A stretch of DNA of 64,000 nt from assembly GCA_009602725.1 (NCBI GenBank), contig WELB01000040.1:232511-296510 (forward strand). Direction: 5' to 3'. The notes under the pieces are model-generated. The model was given only the letters and a program-made list of their open reading frames with translations. It was not told where the DNA came from and searched no databases. Within the stretch, counting starts at the first letter, position 1. Every line of letters begins with the position of its first letter. Made by a program: the position numbers and the translations under genes. This document shows, in pieces, positions 19,908-32,700 of the stretch. The stretch is from Spirogloea muscicola (taxonomy: Eukaryota > Streptophyta > Zygnematophyceae > Spirogloeales > Spirogloeaceae).

Positions 19908-22900
19908 TTACCTGCTCGGCTGCGTCTCTGCTGCATGGTTAGCTGCCACCCCATTGGTTGAGAGCAGGGAGTAGACGGCTTCGTCTGCTGGTACTGTCTC
20001 TGCGTGCCTGGTGGACCCATTTGTGGACCCTTTTGTGGACCCCGTGCTCTCTGCATGCCCTCGCGAGGCAGAGCCATTCTCAGAAAAAGCCCCCTTTCCG
20101 TACTCAGAGATGGGGGGATTTCGGCGAGTGATGGCCAAGTGGAGGCCGTCAGTGGTGTGGATTGTCGCGCCAGTGGTCATGCCAACCTACAACAGCGCAG
20201 GTCAGTGAGTCAACCTAAAACATTCGACTTAGGTTATGATTGTGCTAGATGATGAGGATATTATATTCCTACATTCCAATACGAGCTGCAACAGTCAACA
20301 AGAGTAAAAAATTAATAGAGAAGCACATTTTGCTACGTCATAGTTGGGTTGACAAAAGACACGTACAGGAGGTGCACCAGGTGCCAGCTTGAAGTCAAAG
20401 CGTCTAACCAGCATAGCCACCGCAATTACCGACTGCACAGACAGAGACGTGTGTGTAGCTGAAAATGCTGATGTGCAGAAGAGGCCCTTGCTTGAACATT
20501 GGTTGGCCACTTAGTAATTACTAGGGGCAAATACTCCTGAAGCAAGACGCTAAATGATTCAGAGCAGGCAAGCCTGCTCTGCAAGCTCACCTCATAGAGG
20601 GCAAAAACATCACCAACGCATTTTCTTGGACCACCTCCAAAAGGTAAGTACCTGTTCACAAAATCCAGTCCATCTGGCCCTGTTCAGTTGTCATGTGATG
20701 CAGCACGATTTACTAAGCGGCTTCAAGCTAGCAAACGAAAGGAAAAACAGCATACAGGAGCTGCTCGAGCCCTAATGCTAAAATGAATCTCACTAAAAAG
20801 TCGGCCTTTCATTGCATATTGCAATTGTAGCAGTGCTTGGCTACTCTTGACAGATCATCATGCTCGTGATGAGGAAGCACCATGTCCAATGATTATTGCT
20901 ACTACTATCTCAAAGTTCTTATTAAACGCAATAGTAGTATGCTAAGAGGCAGTGCTGTCGGAGGTACTCCTGTATCTTACGTGAAGCCTTCTGTGACTTC
21001 GTTGGGGCTTGGGCCATCGACTGGCCAGCGTTCGGGATTAAACTCCTCTGGCTTCTCCCAATACTCGGGACTTCTATGCAGATTCCAGACAGATATGAAG
21101 ATATCTTGGCCCCTACATTGTAAACAAACGACAGTGCTGACTTGCTGAGAGATGGCAATTGGTCCTTAAAGAAGCGAAGCGGCTGTGAAGGCCAGCTATA
21201 TATGGCTGCTAAATACAAATAGGTAAGACACTCTGTGATGCCCCATAACATGCTCCTCAACAAGGACTCGTAGGTCATGGAGCCACAGTGCACAAAGAAG
21301 CTGCAGTGCTAACGTAGTCTCTTACTGCTTTATCTTGTAGCCGCCAAGGACATCATCCTCCAGTGCCCTACGAATAAGAACAGGGGGCTGTGGGTACAGA
21401 CGCATGGCCTGAAAAGCACACACGCACACCAAATCTTTCATGCTGAATCCTGCATGGAGATTGCACAGTGCCTCACACCCAGATTTTGGTTATCTAGCAC
21501 TTAGCATAGCCAAATGCACACTTCATAGGCGATAATGGCCCATGAAGCACAGAAACTGTTTCTTACCTCATTAATGACTCGAGTGGTATACTTAAGATTG
21601 CGCAGGTCCTCCATGCCTGGCCACCGATCCCCAATAATAGCATCAACCTGACTCAAGGCAGCATTGCCGCCGCGACAACAATCAGCAGGCAGATGATGTC
21701 TAACATGCACTGCTCAACATCTTCAATGCACAGATTTGCCTGCTGTGAAGAATGTACAGAGAGATCCAGGAGGGTGACAGATGCCTTTTTCACCTCTGCT
21801 TGCAGTTTCTCCATTGTATTTGGATGCTGCATGGTAGCACAAGAGCACAAGACAGCGAACCTCAGTGAAAAGACGCAATGGACATCAACATGCTTGCACA
21901 GCAGAGCGCATGATGTGTTCCCACACCGTAAAGCATTCCAGTTGTATGCTGGCACCAAGTCAACTAACTGGACTCTTCAACCGCATGGAGGATCAAAGAC
22001 CTTCTCCATAAAATATAAAGCATCAGTTGACATGGATCTGGGCAATTATTGACAGCAATACCATGACTGTGAAGAGAATGGAAAGAACTCCCTACTTGAC
22101 ACAGGAGGTAGAAGGCCCAGGTCAAGACAGCTGCTGTTGTTTCATGACCAGCAATGAGCATCGTCATCAAGTCATCTCGCAATTGCTTGCTTGAAACCTG
22201 GCACATCCTCGGGAATATACAATCACAAGCATATTAATTGAGTTAGGGCACACATGAAGGGAAGCATAAGTGTGTGCCATGCCTCTCCTTGAATATTATT
22301 GAGGACCTCAAGCCCCAGTGTAATCAGGTGTGTCAAGACCTCACCTCGTCCCCTGAAGCAAGCAGAAAACGTAGGATGCTTGGATCTTCCTCATTCACAT
22401 ACTCCTCAGAAAATTCCTCTGCATCATTCTCAACCATAACCTAGAGAAGGAAGTGATTTTGTAAGTACAAGATTAAGGACAAAGCATTTGCACCACCAAA
22501 GGCGAATCACAGCTAAATCTTACAAGGGAGGGCCCACTCAGCAGCACAACTTGCAATGATTGCACTCAGTGCGGCTGGACTTTTGGGAGACACCTTGCAA
22601 GTATCAATGAGAGTATCCAAGCTTTTGTTGATAAGCTTAAGGGCTTCTGTGACCTTCCGTTGACGAGGCAATATCATCCGAAGAGGGGCTATCTTCCAGT
22701 AGGGAAACAAGGACACACTCCGTGCCTCCGCCTCTCTGAGGGCTGTGTACACAGCCTGCAGCATGCAAGCGTGTTGATCATCTCAAGACTCCAGCCAGTG
22801 GATTGATCTGCCAATCTCTACTTTGATCAGTGGCCACTATGTGATCAATGCCTCACCCCCTTATTCAGCTACGAGAAGAAAGAGACCTGGGGTCTCTACA

Positions 22901-24739
22901 GGAAGAGTGAATAAATGTTACCTCCACAACACCGGTATCCTTTGAAAGGCTGTCAAAGTCGTAGTTAAAAACTGCCTTGCCAATGACATCCAGTGTCATG
23001 CGAGAAAACAAGGACTCCATCTCCATGCTCCTGCCTTCTGTTGCAGCCACTTCCAGCTTTTGACAAAGCCTCTCCGTGCACCGTCCAAAGAGCTTGAGCA
23101 TGGCTGCTACATACTGCCAGACGCCAACCCTGAGGCTTCAGTCGCTTTGTTGTTGTTGGTTGCATGGAGTGTCCTGAACTGAGAGTAATGCCAGATGTTG
23201 CTGTCTGAGGAGCAAACCTTCTTATGGAAGCTTGGCACGATCGCCCTCCTCCTAGTTCGCCAGACTTCCCCATCAGCTGGTATTAAGCCTTTGCCCATGA
23301 CGAAGTCCAGAATCTCTGACAAGAGGCCCTGCTCATGAAACAGAGCTTAAGTGCAAGATGCCACCCATCATCATCATCACTTGAAATACACTACTCAAGA
23401 GACTGTGTGGAAGGAGAACCAAACCAAGTGCTGAGCACTGAAACAGCAAACAGTGACATAGAAGGATTCGTGAGTCCCTGACAGGGCACCTTAGAGTATG
23501 CTTTGGCATTGTCCTTAAGTATATATTTTGTCACCGCTGCATCTGACACAATTGCAAATTGCTGCAAACAATACATCAAGTGCAAGCGTCAGGGTCATTG
23601 TGAAGTCGTTAAACTCCACTTGGCCTCAAGCCAAACCCTCAAACAGTTCTCCTGCTTTCAAGCTCCTTGTGTGCCACCAACTGAGTAGAGAAGGTTGATA
23701 TTTAGACTAGTAGTGTCCACCATGTATGATACATCAACTGGACAGTAGTGGCAGCCAGGGTAGTGCAGGCATCCAGCACAGCTTACCTTGGGTCCGAAGG
23801 AAAGTCGGAAAACACCTCCATAGACAAGAAACAAGTTGTACAGAGGCACAAAAAAGGGCTGCCCAATGACCTGCCGAATGTCCCCCCTAGCCTCTGGCAT
23901 GCGCCGTGGAATCACTGCTCTCAACCGCCTCTCCAAGGAAGCCAGTACTTTGGCCGCGGCTCTGCCAGGCAGACCGCTACCAGCCAACCACCTTCTCAGG
24001 CCCCCTAGCGTATCAGTCCTGCATCAATCTTGTTTCATCTCAGAACAAGCTGACAGCAGTATCATTTGCTCCTAGGCAACAGCAAATTGCATCAATGCAT
24101 TCATCACATCAGCAATGTAGCCATTCAACTTGTTGCACAAGCACGGCGTGCTTTCACCTTCGGGAAGCCACAGTAAACTCGCCGGAAGCTATCCTTTGAG
24201 CAAGGTCGGACTGGTACTTCTGCTCCAGTGCTTGCTGCAATCGTTCTATAGCCTCGGCCTCTTCTGGCTCAATCAGTATATTGTCAGCGGGCTCTGGTAA
24301 GACGTTGTCACTTGCTGAGGCCTGCAGCTTCTGTCTCTGAATGCCTGTTCAATCAGGTAAGGGTCATATGTAAGCCAGGGAGCATTGATGAGCAATCTCC
24401 TGCTGACAATACAGGTTGCACGGCTATTGTTCGTGATGACCTTGGGCCGCCTGCAGCTTTCCCACTGAGGCAAATTCTGGATGACTGACTCAATCTGTTT
24501 GGAGAGATACAGTGAAGGTTTTGTCTTGTCTTGCCTCTCTGTCTTGAGTGGAGCTGACTGTAACTGCCATGTTGTTTGCACTCGCCATTGTGCTCTTCCT
24601 GTGCAACAATTGGACCTTGCAGGCCACCTAGCTTGTAGCACACTACTTGGCGAGGTAAACCAACGGGCTTAAATGTTCTCCCTGGTGAAAGGCACAGCTT
24701 GCCATGCCTACAGGCAATGGTTGCGTTGAGCACCTCCAT
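19908..24739 (-). CDS. CYP97B: Cytochrome P450 of the CYP97B type (carotenoid hydroxylase family)
   Basis: CYP97 enzymes hydroxylate carotenoid rings in plastids; CYP97B is the least characterised branch. Exons, 5' to 3': an N-terminal exon starting near 24739 ([10 protein letters not shown], possible transit peptide, its end unresolved), then 24158-24321, 23787-23994, 23490-23561, 23218-23328, 22922-23113, 22594-22755, 22345-22440, 22096-22197, 21794-21826 (33 bp), 21567-21647, 21326-21408, 20981-21112, 20591-20651, 20367-20432 and 19908-20186. Motifs: [36 protein letters not shown]-helix [11 protein letters not shown]-helix region [19 protein letters not shown], and heme loop [12 protein letters not shown] with the Cys ligand. 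The C-terminus [12 protein letters not shown] is followed by an unusual tail of about 70 residues with Gly-Ser-Thr repeats. Confidence 0.93.
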
Positions 24740-25673
24740 TCCAAAGGCGACAACAGCCAGTTCTACCACAAAGACCAAGACAAGTGTCAATATCGACAAG
24801 AACGCTGTAACAGTATGCTGTATTTGCAGACCAGAAGTTGCTGTCATACTCCTGCCTGGACAGCATTCCTGCCAGGACCAGGGCTCCTCCATCAAACTGC
24901 AAAGAAGTCTTTGGCCAGAGCTGTGACTGGTTGACTTCTGTTGCACGTTGCTGCACTTCCCGAGTCCGCTTGGGGAACTGCTACAGAAACCCCAGCTTGC
25001 CTACCCCTGCCCGCTAAGCAATTCAGGAGATGTTGCAGAATGCTCCCTCAGTAGATCAAAAGCCCCTTCAAGACGTGGTCTGAAAATTTGAGAGTGCTTA
25101 GAGTCGTGCTCTACTTCGAAGGGATGCCCCGCAAAGCTGCCATTAACTCTTGCAGGACAGCTCAGCTCCGCCTGCAGCCTGCCTCTACGCCTCCTGACTT
25201 CTCGACCCCCGTTTGATGAACAGATAACTGCTCCCGATCATAGAGAAGAGGGTGACCAGGAGGAAAAGAGTGGATCTCAGCTGAGCATCTGCATGATGTT
25301 GTCATCTTTATGCAGCTCACCTTAGGGGAAGGGACGAGACGGCCTCATTTGAAGAGCATGACGGCGAGGCGAATATGAGCCTGCCGGTAGCGCCAGCAGC
25401 GCCCCCAATGAGAGATCCTAAGAGGAGTGCTGGCGGCCGCTGCTCATCGCCTCGCCTTGTGCGGCGCTTTGAAGCTCAGGATCGCGTGGACGCAGCTAGC
25501 AGCTCGAGCGGCAATCCGGTGAAGCCGCCGGCGGCGGCTGACTGCAGAGCCAGCACGCTGATCAGCTGAGCGCACTGCCGCCCTCCGCCCTCCGTCGCAG
25601 CCTCGCCCGGGCTTCGCGACTGCTCCCCGCCTCTCTTTTGATCAGCCCTCATACGCTAGCAGGCAGCGTATCG

Positions 25674-25724
25674 GCCACCGCCGCCGCCGCAACCGCCGCC
25701 GCCGCCGCCGCCGCCGCCGCAAAG
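25674..25724. repeat. GCC triplet microsatellite
   Basis: CCGCCG run in the CYP97B-HIR3 divergent region. Confidence 0.85.
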
Positions 25725-26435
25725 ACAGCCGCTGTGAAGGAAGGCCAGGTGGTGTTGCCGAGAGGGGCTGGCCGGGAAAGCGTCCACGCCAAATCTGGCG
25801 GCTCCTCCAGCAATGGAGCCCGCGCGCTCAGAGCAGCCGGGCCGCTAGCTACGACTGGGAACGGTGCCCCGTCTTGAGGGCTGGCGGGGGCGCGCAGGCG
25901 CGGACTTAGCGGGGCCCAGCCAGTCTGGCGGGGGACAGGGCCCCCCTGGCCCAGCTCCCCGTCGCCCTCCCGACGGCTGCCACGTTGCGCGCCCGGCAGG
26001 GCCATGTCCCCCACGGACGCGGGGGCCATCGTTGACCTTCCGATCGCGTCATCGTGCGGTGGAAGTACGCACCCTCGTGCTTCCGTATGATCGTGCACAT
26101 CTTCGGTTCACAAGAATACACGTAGCCTGGGCCCTTGCGGACGTGTCGTGGGACTAAGGTGGCCGTCCGATGAGAGCGCCCGCGGCATCGGGCGAAGGTG
26201 AAGTGGTCCCCAGTGGATCGGAAGCGGCCAATGGCGCCGCACGGGACTTATCCGCTCCGCCACTGCCGGCGGCGCGCAGCACGTGCCGTGCACGTGAGCC
26301 TTGACGTAACGGCGGGAGCCAGACGGTGGGGAAGAGGTCGCGCCGCTAGAAGCATCCAAACGGCAACCTCTAGGCCTTCATCGTCGCGCCTTCTCTCGTC
26401 GCGCGCGCCAGACTTCCCGCCGCGCCCAACGCCGC

Positions 26436-26475
26436 AGCCGCCGCGGCGGCGGCGGCGGCGGCGGCGGCGNCCGTG
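26436..26475. repeat. GGC triplet microsatellite with unread base
   Basis: GCGGCG run with n at 26470, about 230 bp before the HIR3/CABIN1 start codon. Confidence 0.85.
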
Positions 26476-26702
26476 GGCCCCCCGCGCCGGGCGGCGGCGC
26501 CGATGCCAGTGCCGGGCGGGGGCCGTGCGTGCATGGTGCCCGCAGCCCTCTCGAGCTCCGCAAGGACCTCCATGCGCACCTGGCCGAGCAGCTGTAGCAA
26601 TGTCTCGACCGCCGCTCCTCTGAGTGTGCAAGGCGGAGGTTCAATTTGCCGGGTGCAGAGGCCAATGACCGCTGCGCTCCCGGCGGCTCGTAAGCCTGCA
26701 AC

Positions 26703-29700
26703 ATGGTGAGCAGAGGCTGCTCCCCTGCCTAGCTGCCGCCTCAGCAGCCTCTGCTTACTGCGCATCTTGCCATCCTGCTAGCTTGTCGCGCCATCTCCAG
26801 CCGGCCTGCCTTACCCGTTTGCAAGGAAGAAGTCTTAATCTGGTTGGCGAGTCACTAGACCTGATGACAGAGCCGATGATCGCTGCCACTGCCCTGCGCT
26901 TGCAGTTGTCGATTGCTGCGATCAACGATGAGGGCGCCTCCGAGCGCTGGCAGCCCCTCGGGCCCACCAAGGAGGCCCAGGTCCGGCACTCCCTGCTCCG
27001 CCTCTCCCGCTCTAGTCTTGGATGGCTGCGAATGCGCTTATGTAGCTTAATTTGTGGGACACACATCTAGGCATGCCCTTGTGGCAGCATCAGCTGCCAT
27101 CAGCAAGGGCCTCAGCACACAGGACTCACAACAAGTCACTCCTGCATTGGTGATGAGAAGGGGGATCAATTGACTGATCAATTGACTGCAATTGGTGCAG
27201 GAGTCCCGGCTCAGGCTCATATACCGCGAGGCTTTGGACCACATGCGCGAAGGCCGGCCGGCTGCAGCGCAGGAGTGCTTCAAGTCGATCTTGTCTGACC
27301 CGCTCACACAGTCCGCACAGGTGCAGGAAACATCACAACAATCTGCCGTTGGTCCAAGTCAGGGAAGCAAATGCTGGACTTGCCACTTGGTATGATTTGA
27401 GGCGTAAGGTTTAGCGTGTAGGGTTTAGGTGAAAGAAATCAGGGTTTAGGTGTAATTGAAGTTAGGACTTGGGATTCCTTTTCTGAGGCTGAACTGTGCC
27501 TGGTACAGAGATGGTCTAATGGCCACAATCACCTGGAAAACCTCAAGATTACCTAAAGAATAGATCATCTGAGCCCTGAACGTTGAAAAGAATCACAAGA
27601 GTCCAGACTAATATCTGTTCTTGTTGTGCAGCACAGACAAAGAAGGGTGGTACCCTCAGTCCTATGCTTCATTTGAGGTACTTTAAGCAAGCACCTTGCT
27701 GGTCATTGTTGAAGTTCATTGCTGACCCGACTTCTCTCTTGGTTGTTAGGCACGTTGCATGCACGAGATTTCATGAAGTAGAAGCTCGGTAGACAGGCTC
27801 CGAAGGTGTTTGTTTGTGCAGCGAGTAAGAAGGAATCGATTGCTGGGGGTTCGTATCTTGCGCACATTTTCCGCCCTGGGCTGTCTCAGGACTTCTTCTG
27901 CGAAGCAACTTAAGTTGGCTGTTCAGACATGACTTGGTCACTTTGATCGAGCTACTGCTTTGTTGCAGATTTTTGGCGTGCAAGAACCTGGCGGACCTCC
28001 TCGCACCTGCAGACCTCGGGGGAGCTGGCTGTACGACCTCGGCTGCCGTAGAGTGGTACTTGCAGGCTGTCGCCATTGATGCGGGCGACGTTGTGACGTG
28101 GCACCACCTCGGTCGACTGGCCATGGCGCAGGGCCGCCTGGGCATTGCTCGCAGGGCCTTTGAGCAGGGCTTGCTCTGCAGCCCCCGCCATTGTGCGCAC
28201 TCTGAGCCAGCGTACCCAAACCCGTTGTCTCTCTGAGTGGTGCCCCAGGCCAGCATCTTCCTTCTTAGAGAATGTTTGCCTTTTCATTATGCACCATGGT
28301 GATATGCGTCGACTGATAGACTTACTGCAGGAGGGCCTAGGCTGTGTGAGAGCTTTCTTGTTTCCACGGTCTGTCAACACATGAGGTCATAGTCTCTCAC
28401 ACACTGTTTGCTGCTGTCAGGGGGCTGCCTGGAGAAGCTCGCTGAAGTGCTGGCCGCGATTGGTGATGAGGCAGCTTGCCTGCAGCTGGGCAAACGTATT
28501 GTTCAACTGGCTCCAACTTATGCCGGCTCTGCTCACACAGACAGGAACCCCTTACGTACTCTGGTCACCTCGACAATACCTGCGATGCCAGGAGTTACTG
28601 AGCCTGTACAGGACGGGCATGCAGATGGTGGCAATGACGATAGTGAAGGACAGGTACACAGGGCGGCACAGAAAGCTGTAGAGCAAGCAGAAGCCGAAGA
28701 GGATGGCAGTGCAAACAGGGTGGTCCTTCTAGTGAAATCCCACACCTGGGCTTCCGTGATCCAGTGCTTGCTCAACTTCTGGAACCAGACCGGTCATCAT
28801 GAGGAAGTGCATGCGATGGAAGAATCAGATGATAGAGTCCTGCGCATGGAGGGTGCTGTTCAGCCTAACACAGAGGGTGTGTGCTCTATAATGCCTTCTT
28901 CAGCAGCGGCGTTGGTGACGTTGGTCATGGCTGAGGAAGTTGAAGGGGGAAATAATGGCGCAGTTAGTCATGTCAAAGGTGACGCTCATGGTGGAGTAGA
29001 TCTGGAAGGACCAGGGGAGGCACAGCGCGAGCAGGCTATGTCATGTACTGGGGTTGGCAGGATACGGGAAGGATCAAGTGAGCTAATTAAGGTTGGGGAA
29101 GGCTTGATTGTGCAACAATCGAAAGGTGATGCCGTTCCTGAGCGGGGAGTCACTTTGGAGATGCAGCTGCTCGAGAGCGATAGCTTGGCTGACGGTGCAG
29201 GAGACGGCTCTAGCACGCAGGACACCGAGACGCGAGAGGAGAGGCGGCAGACGCGGCGGACACGGAAACAGGAGCGAGAGGATGAGCAGGAGCGTCAGCG
29301 GGAGAGGGAGCGGCAGGAACAGAAGGACAAGGTGGGCGAGGTGCCGGGGGACAGCAGTGCTGGAGCTTCCAAACAGCACATGGTGCAGGCCAGACTGGAA
29401 GCGTTCCTGGTGTCAGGGCCGGCCGAAGTGTGTGCAGACGCAATTGGACCAAGCCAGCAGCACGGCAACATAGATAGGGCTGTCCATGTGGCCACCAATG
29501 CCCAGCAGGTGCTCATAGCTGACAGCCAAGTCTTGAACGACTCAATCAAGAAGCTACACCTTCAGGCGACTGCGTTAGAGGTATCGACGGAGCTCATAGA
29601 AAGTGCTTGCAGAGACCACAAGCAGTACCTTGGCGGCTGCGGCGTGGAGCGCCTGCTGCTGGAGCTGGAGACAGAGGTCAGGGCCTGGTGCAGCGCCAGT

Positions 29701-32700
29701 GGGTGGAGTTCCTCGTGCCACCTCTTCCTGGCGGAGCTCAGCCTCGACCAGATGGTTTCTGCAGCAGACAGCAGTGAGAGGGGGACGTGGGAGGAGCGAT
29801 GCAGATACCACTTGAGCCAGTCAATGGCGTGCGCAACCATGGCCGCGAGCAGGGCCCCGGAGTTGGACGTGGCTGCTGCGTGGATGGAAGGAGAGGCCCA
29901 GGTGGCCACTGCTAATGACAGAGCTGGCGGGGTTGCCCGGCCTCGTGGAGGGAACATGGACTCCTCCTTCTGGGCGAGGTACCACTGGGCCTGCGGGAGC
30001 CTCTGGCTGCTGCAGGACAGCCTGCAGAGCGTCGATCGAGCGCGGCAGCACATGGACTGCTGCCAGTTTTACTTGGGCCCCAACTCTATGCTGCAGCTCC
30101 CCAACTGCAGAGTCCTAGGCGACATATCGTCTGCCCACATTGCAGACAAGCTGAAAGAGGTCGAGCTGGATGGTCTGCTTGCTGGGGACATCGGCAGAAT
30201 GCTGCAAGCAAGCAACCACGAAGGTGTGGCGGCCACACTGGAGCCAATGTTGTTCCCTCCAGGGACGTCTGGTGTGCAGTACGCGAGGGGCAGTATCAGT
30301 TCCGGCCTGCAGACGCTCCTGAGCTCCTGCCAGATACTGGGCGGCCCATCCTTGGTGACTGCCCTCCGGTGCCTCGAAAAGATCCTGGACACTCAGCAGG
30401 GAGATGCAGACAAGCAGGGGCTTCAAGATGCTGACATCATGGCACAGCTGGCAGCTTGCACGAAAGCGTTCAAAGTCCATGCAGAGGGAACGAGCCAGGT
30501 GATAGATTGGAGCCCACTTTTCTTCTGTTTGCACTTTATAAGTGCTGTTGAAGTAGCGTACAGCTCTCCGTCACTCTTGGTGCTTAGGGAATTCTTCTAA
30601 TTTTACCAATTAACTTTTGCAAATTTGAAGGGCTCCTAAATAGAGCTGATGGATGGTTGTGTGCTTTGAGGAGATCAGCTTTTGAAAGCTTGCTCTTTGG
30701 CTGTTGCATGTCCTTACTGTGCAGGCTGCTGCAGCCATATCGGTTGCACTGATAGCCAGCCTGCAGCAGAAAGTCCTTGCTGTGCTTCTCAAGTTGCTCG
30801 CCCTGGAGGCTGATGCATTGCCAGCAGGCGCTTCCGTGCTTGCTGATGCTGCACTTACCTTCTGCCAGCTTCAGCACCTCCATCCCTCTGCTACCCTACA
30901 TGAGCAGGTATGCTTGCTTGGCTATCATGACTAAACTTTGTTAGGAGCCTTTTTCTTCCTCTTCTCTTTTCATTATGTATCACAGCGGAGTTAGCCAAAT
31001 TTTGTTGGCAACCAGAAAGTGCTGAACAATGACAGAAGGCAGGTATCAGAGCCTGCAACACTCCCTGATATGTATTACTACTTACTGTCTAGTTTCTCCA
31101 TAGGTAGAGGTTAGGTTGTGATTTGAATACCTGTCAAGGTGCCTCATCTGCATCACCTTGGGACACTGACTTTGGTTCTAGAATCTACTACAATATCGGA
31201 CGAAGACGCCCTTCTGAGTTCAATAAGAATCAATGCAGATGCCATCAAGCAAGTGATGTTGTGCCATTTGTTCATTCCCTGCAGTCTGCAATCATTTATC
31301 TTCTTAGAAGTCGAGACTCCTGAGCTTTGTGTCTTCTTCCACTATGCAGGTCAGGCTACTGTCTGTCATGCACCAGACTCTGGCAGAGCGTGGAATGTGC
31401 TGCGCCGCCAGCGGCGCATTTCTGAAGATGGCAGTGGCTCACTTGAGCAAGGTTGAGAGCATGATCAAGCAGTCCACTGCATCCGACCTCCCAGCTACTT
31501 CCATTGCCGGGATCAAAAGCAAAGGCAGCGTGCTGGAAGAGGAGGGTGCTGTTGGCAGCATTTTGCAAGGACAGGGACTTGCTATGGGGGCTTCGAGTGT
31601 CCCTCAGGATGGTCATGGATGTGACGTCGTAGGCCTGATGAAAGAGCTGCATCATGGATTAGACGAGGGTTTCTACTGTCTGTATGGCTTGCGCTTGACC
31701 AATGTGGAAGGTGACATGGCTGAGCACGCAAACACAAGCAAAGGGGACCTGCACACCCAAGAGCAGGCTGCCACAATCTTCCATCATGTCCTGCCATATG
31801 CAAGGACTTGCTCTGTAAGCAAAGCATTGGCACTCAACTGCCTGCAGACTTGCTTGTTGTGCTTTGCTTGTGGTCAAGAAGTCTGGTATAGAAACATATT
31901 TCTGGAACTTTCTCCAAAGTCTGTGGTCAGGGGGTTGGTAGCTCCTACGCAACCAAGCGACCAATCTGGCATATTATAAGAAAGTCAGGCCCTTTCCACC
32001 CCCCCCAGAATCCTGAATCTCGATACAAAGCACTGATCAAAGCCTCCTCACACGTCCTCATTGTAGGAGATCGATCAAGTGATTTGGCCATGCTTATGTT
32101 GACTATCTTGAATGTCTTGCAGGTAGACGGTCTCCGTAAGTTGCTTCCGGTGTTGCAAGCTATTTATCAGCACTTTCCAAGACCTCCTCAAGCTGATCTC
32201 CATGAGCTGTCAATTGATGATTACCTAGATGGCTCTTCCTTGTCGGGGTCGTATGTGACGCCTGCAGTGGAGGGAAGCATGCCAGAGACGAGAGAGCAAG
32301 GGCAATTTGCAGAAGTCTATGAGAACCTTTACTGCCTCCTCTGGAGAGCAGAAGACATGTCCTTCTCAAAGCAGGACCCTGGGTTTGCGATGACCCAACA
32401 AGGCGAGGAGTTTGTAGAGCGCTACGTCAGTCTCCTGAAGTATGACATCTGCTCCAATCCACGGCGGTTTGCAAGCTGGAAGAGGCTTGCCGAGCTCTAT
32501 GACGAGGTATACTACCTGGACATGCGCTTCAGCTCTGACTGATCCTTGATGCAACTAATGTCCCACCTGTTCAGCTGAGGCTTCAGTCGTAAGTTGCTAA
32601 TGCTTAAATGTCAAGCTCCTGTAGTCCTGATCCAAGCATCTTAGCGTTATAGCAGCATCAATGCTATTGTGCATGCCTTCTCGTTGGCCAGCACAGCGAA

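Larger units (their letters stand above)
24740..26702. other. Divergent intergenic region between CYP97B and HIR3/CABIN1
   Basis: About 2 kb, GC-rich, with GCC runs at 25674-25724 and 26436-26475 and an unread base at 26470. Small open frames (25375-25569 +, 25649-26098 -) are Ala/Pro/Ser-rich and look like by-products of composition. It probably contains both promoters and 5' UTRs. Confidence 0.5.

Noticed and set aside
25649-26631. Genes from Ala/Pro/Arg-rich frames in the CYP97B-HIR3 divergent region
   Set aside because: Composition follows GCC repeats and several frames are open on both strands at once; no motif is present.
29083-29473. Antisense and shifted frames over the HIR3/CABIN1 large exon
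   Set aside because: They are shadows of the RRQTRRTRKQER-coding stretch; only the sense frame continues the family sequence.
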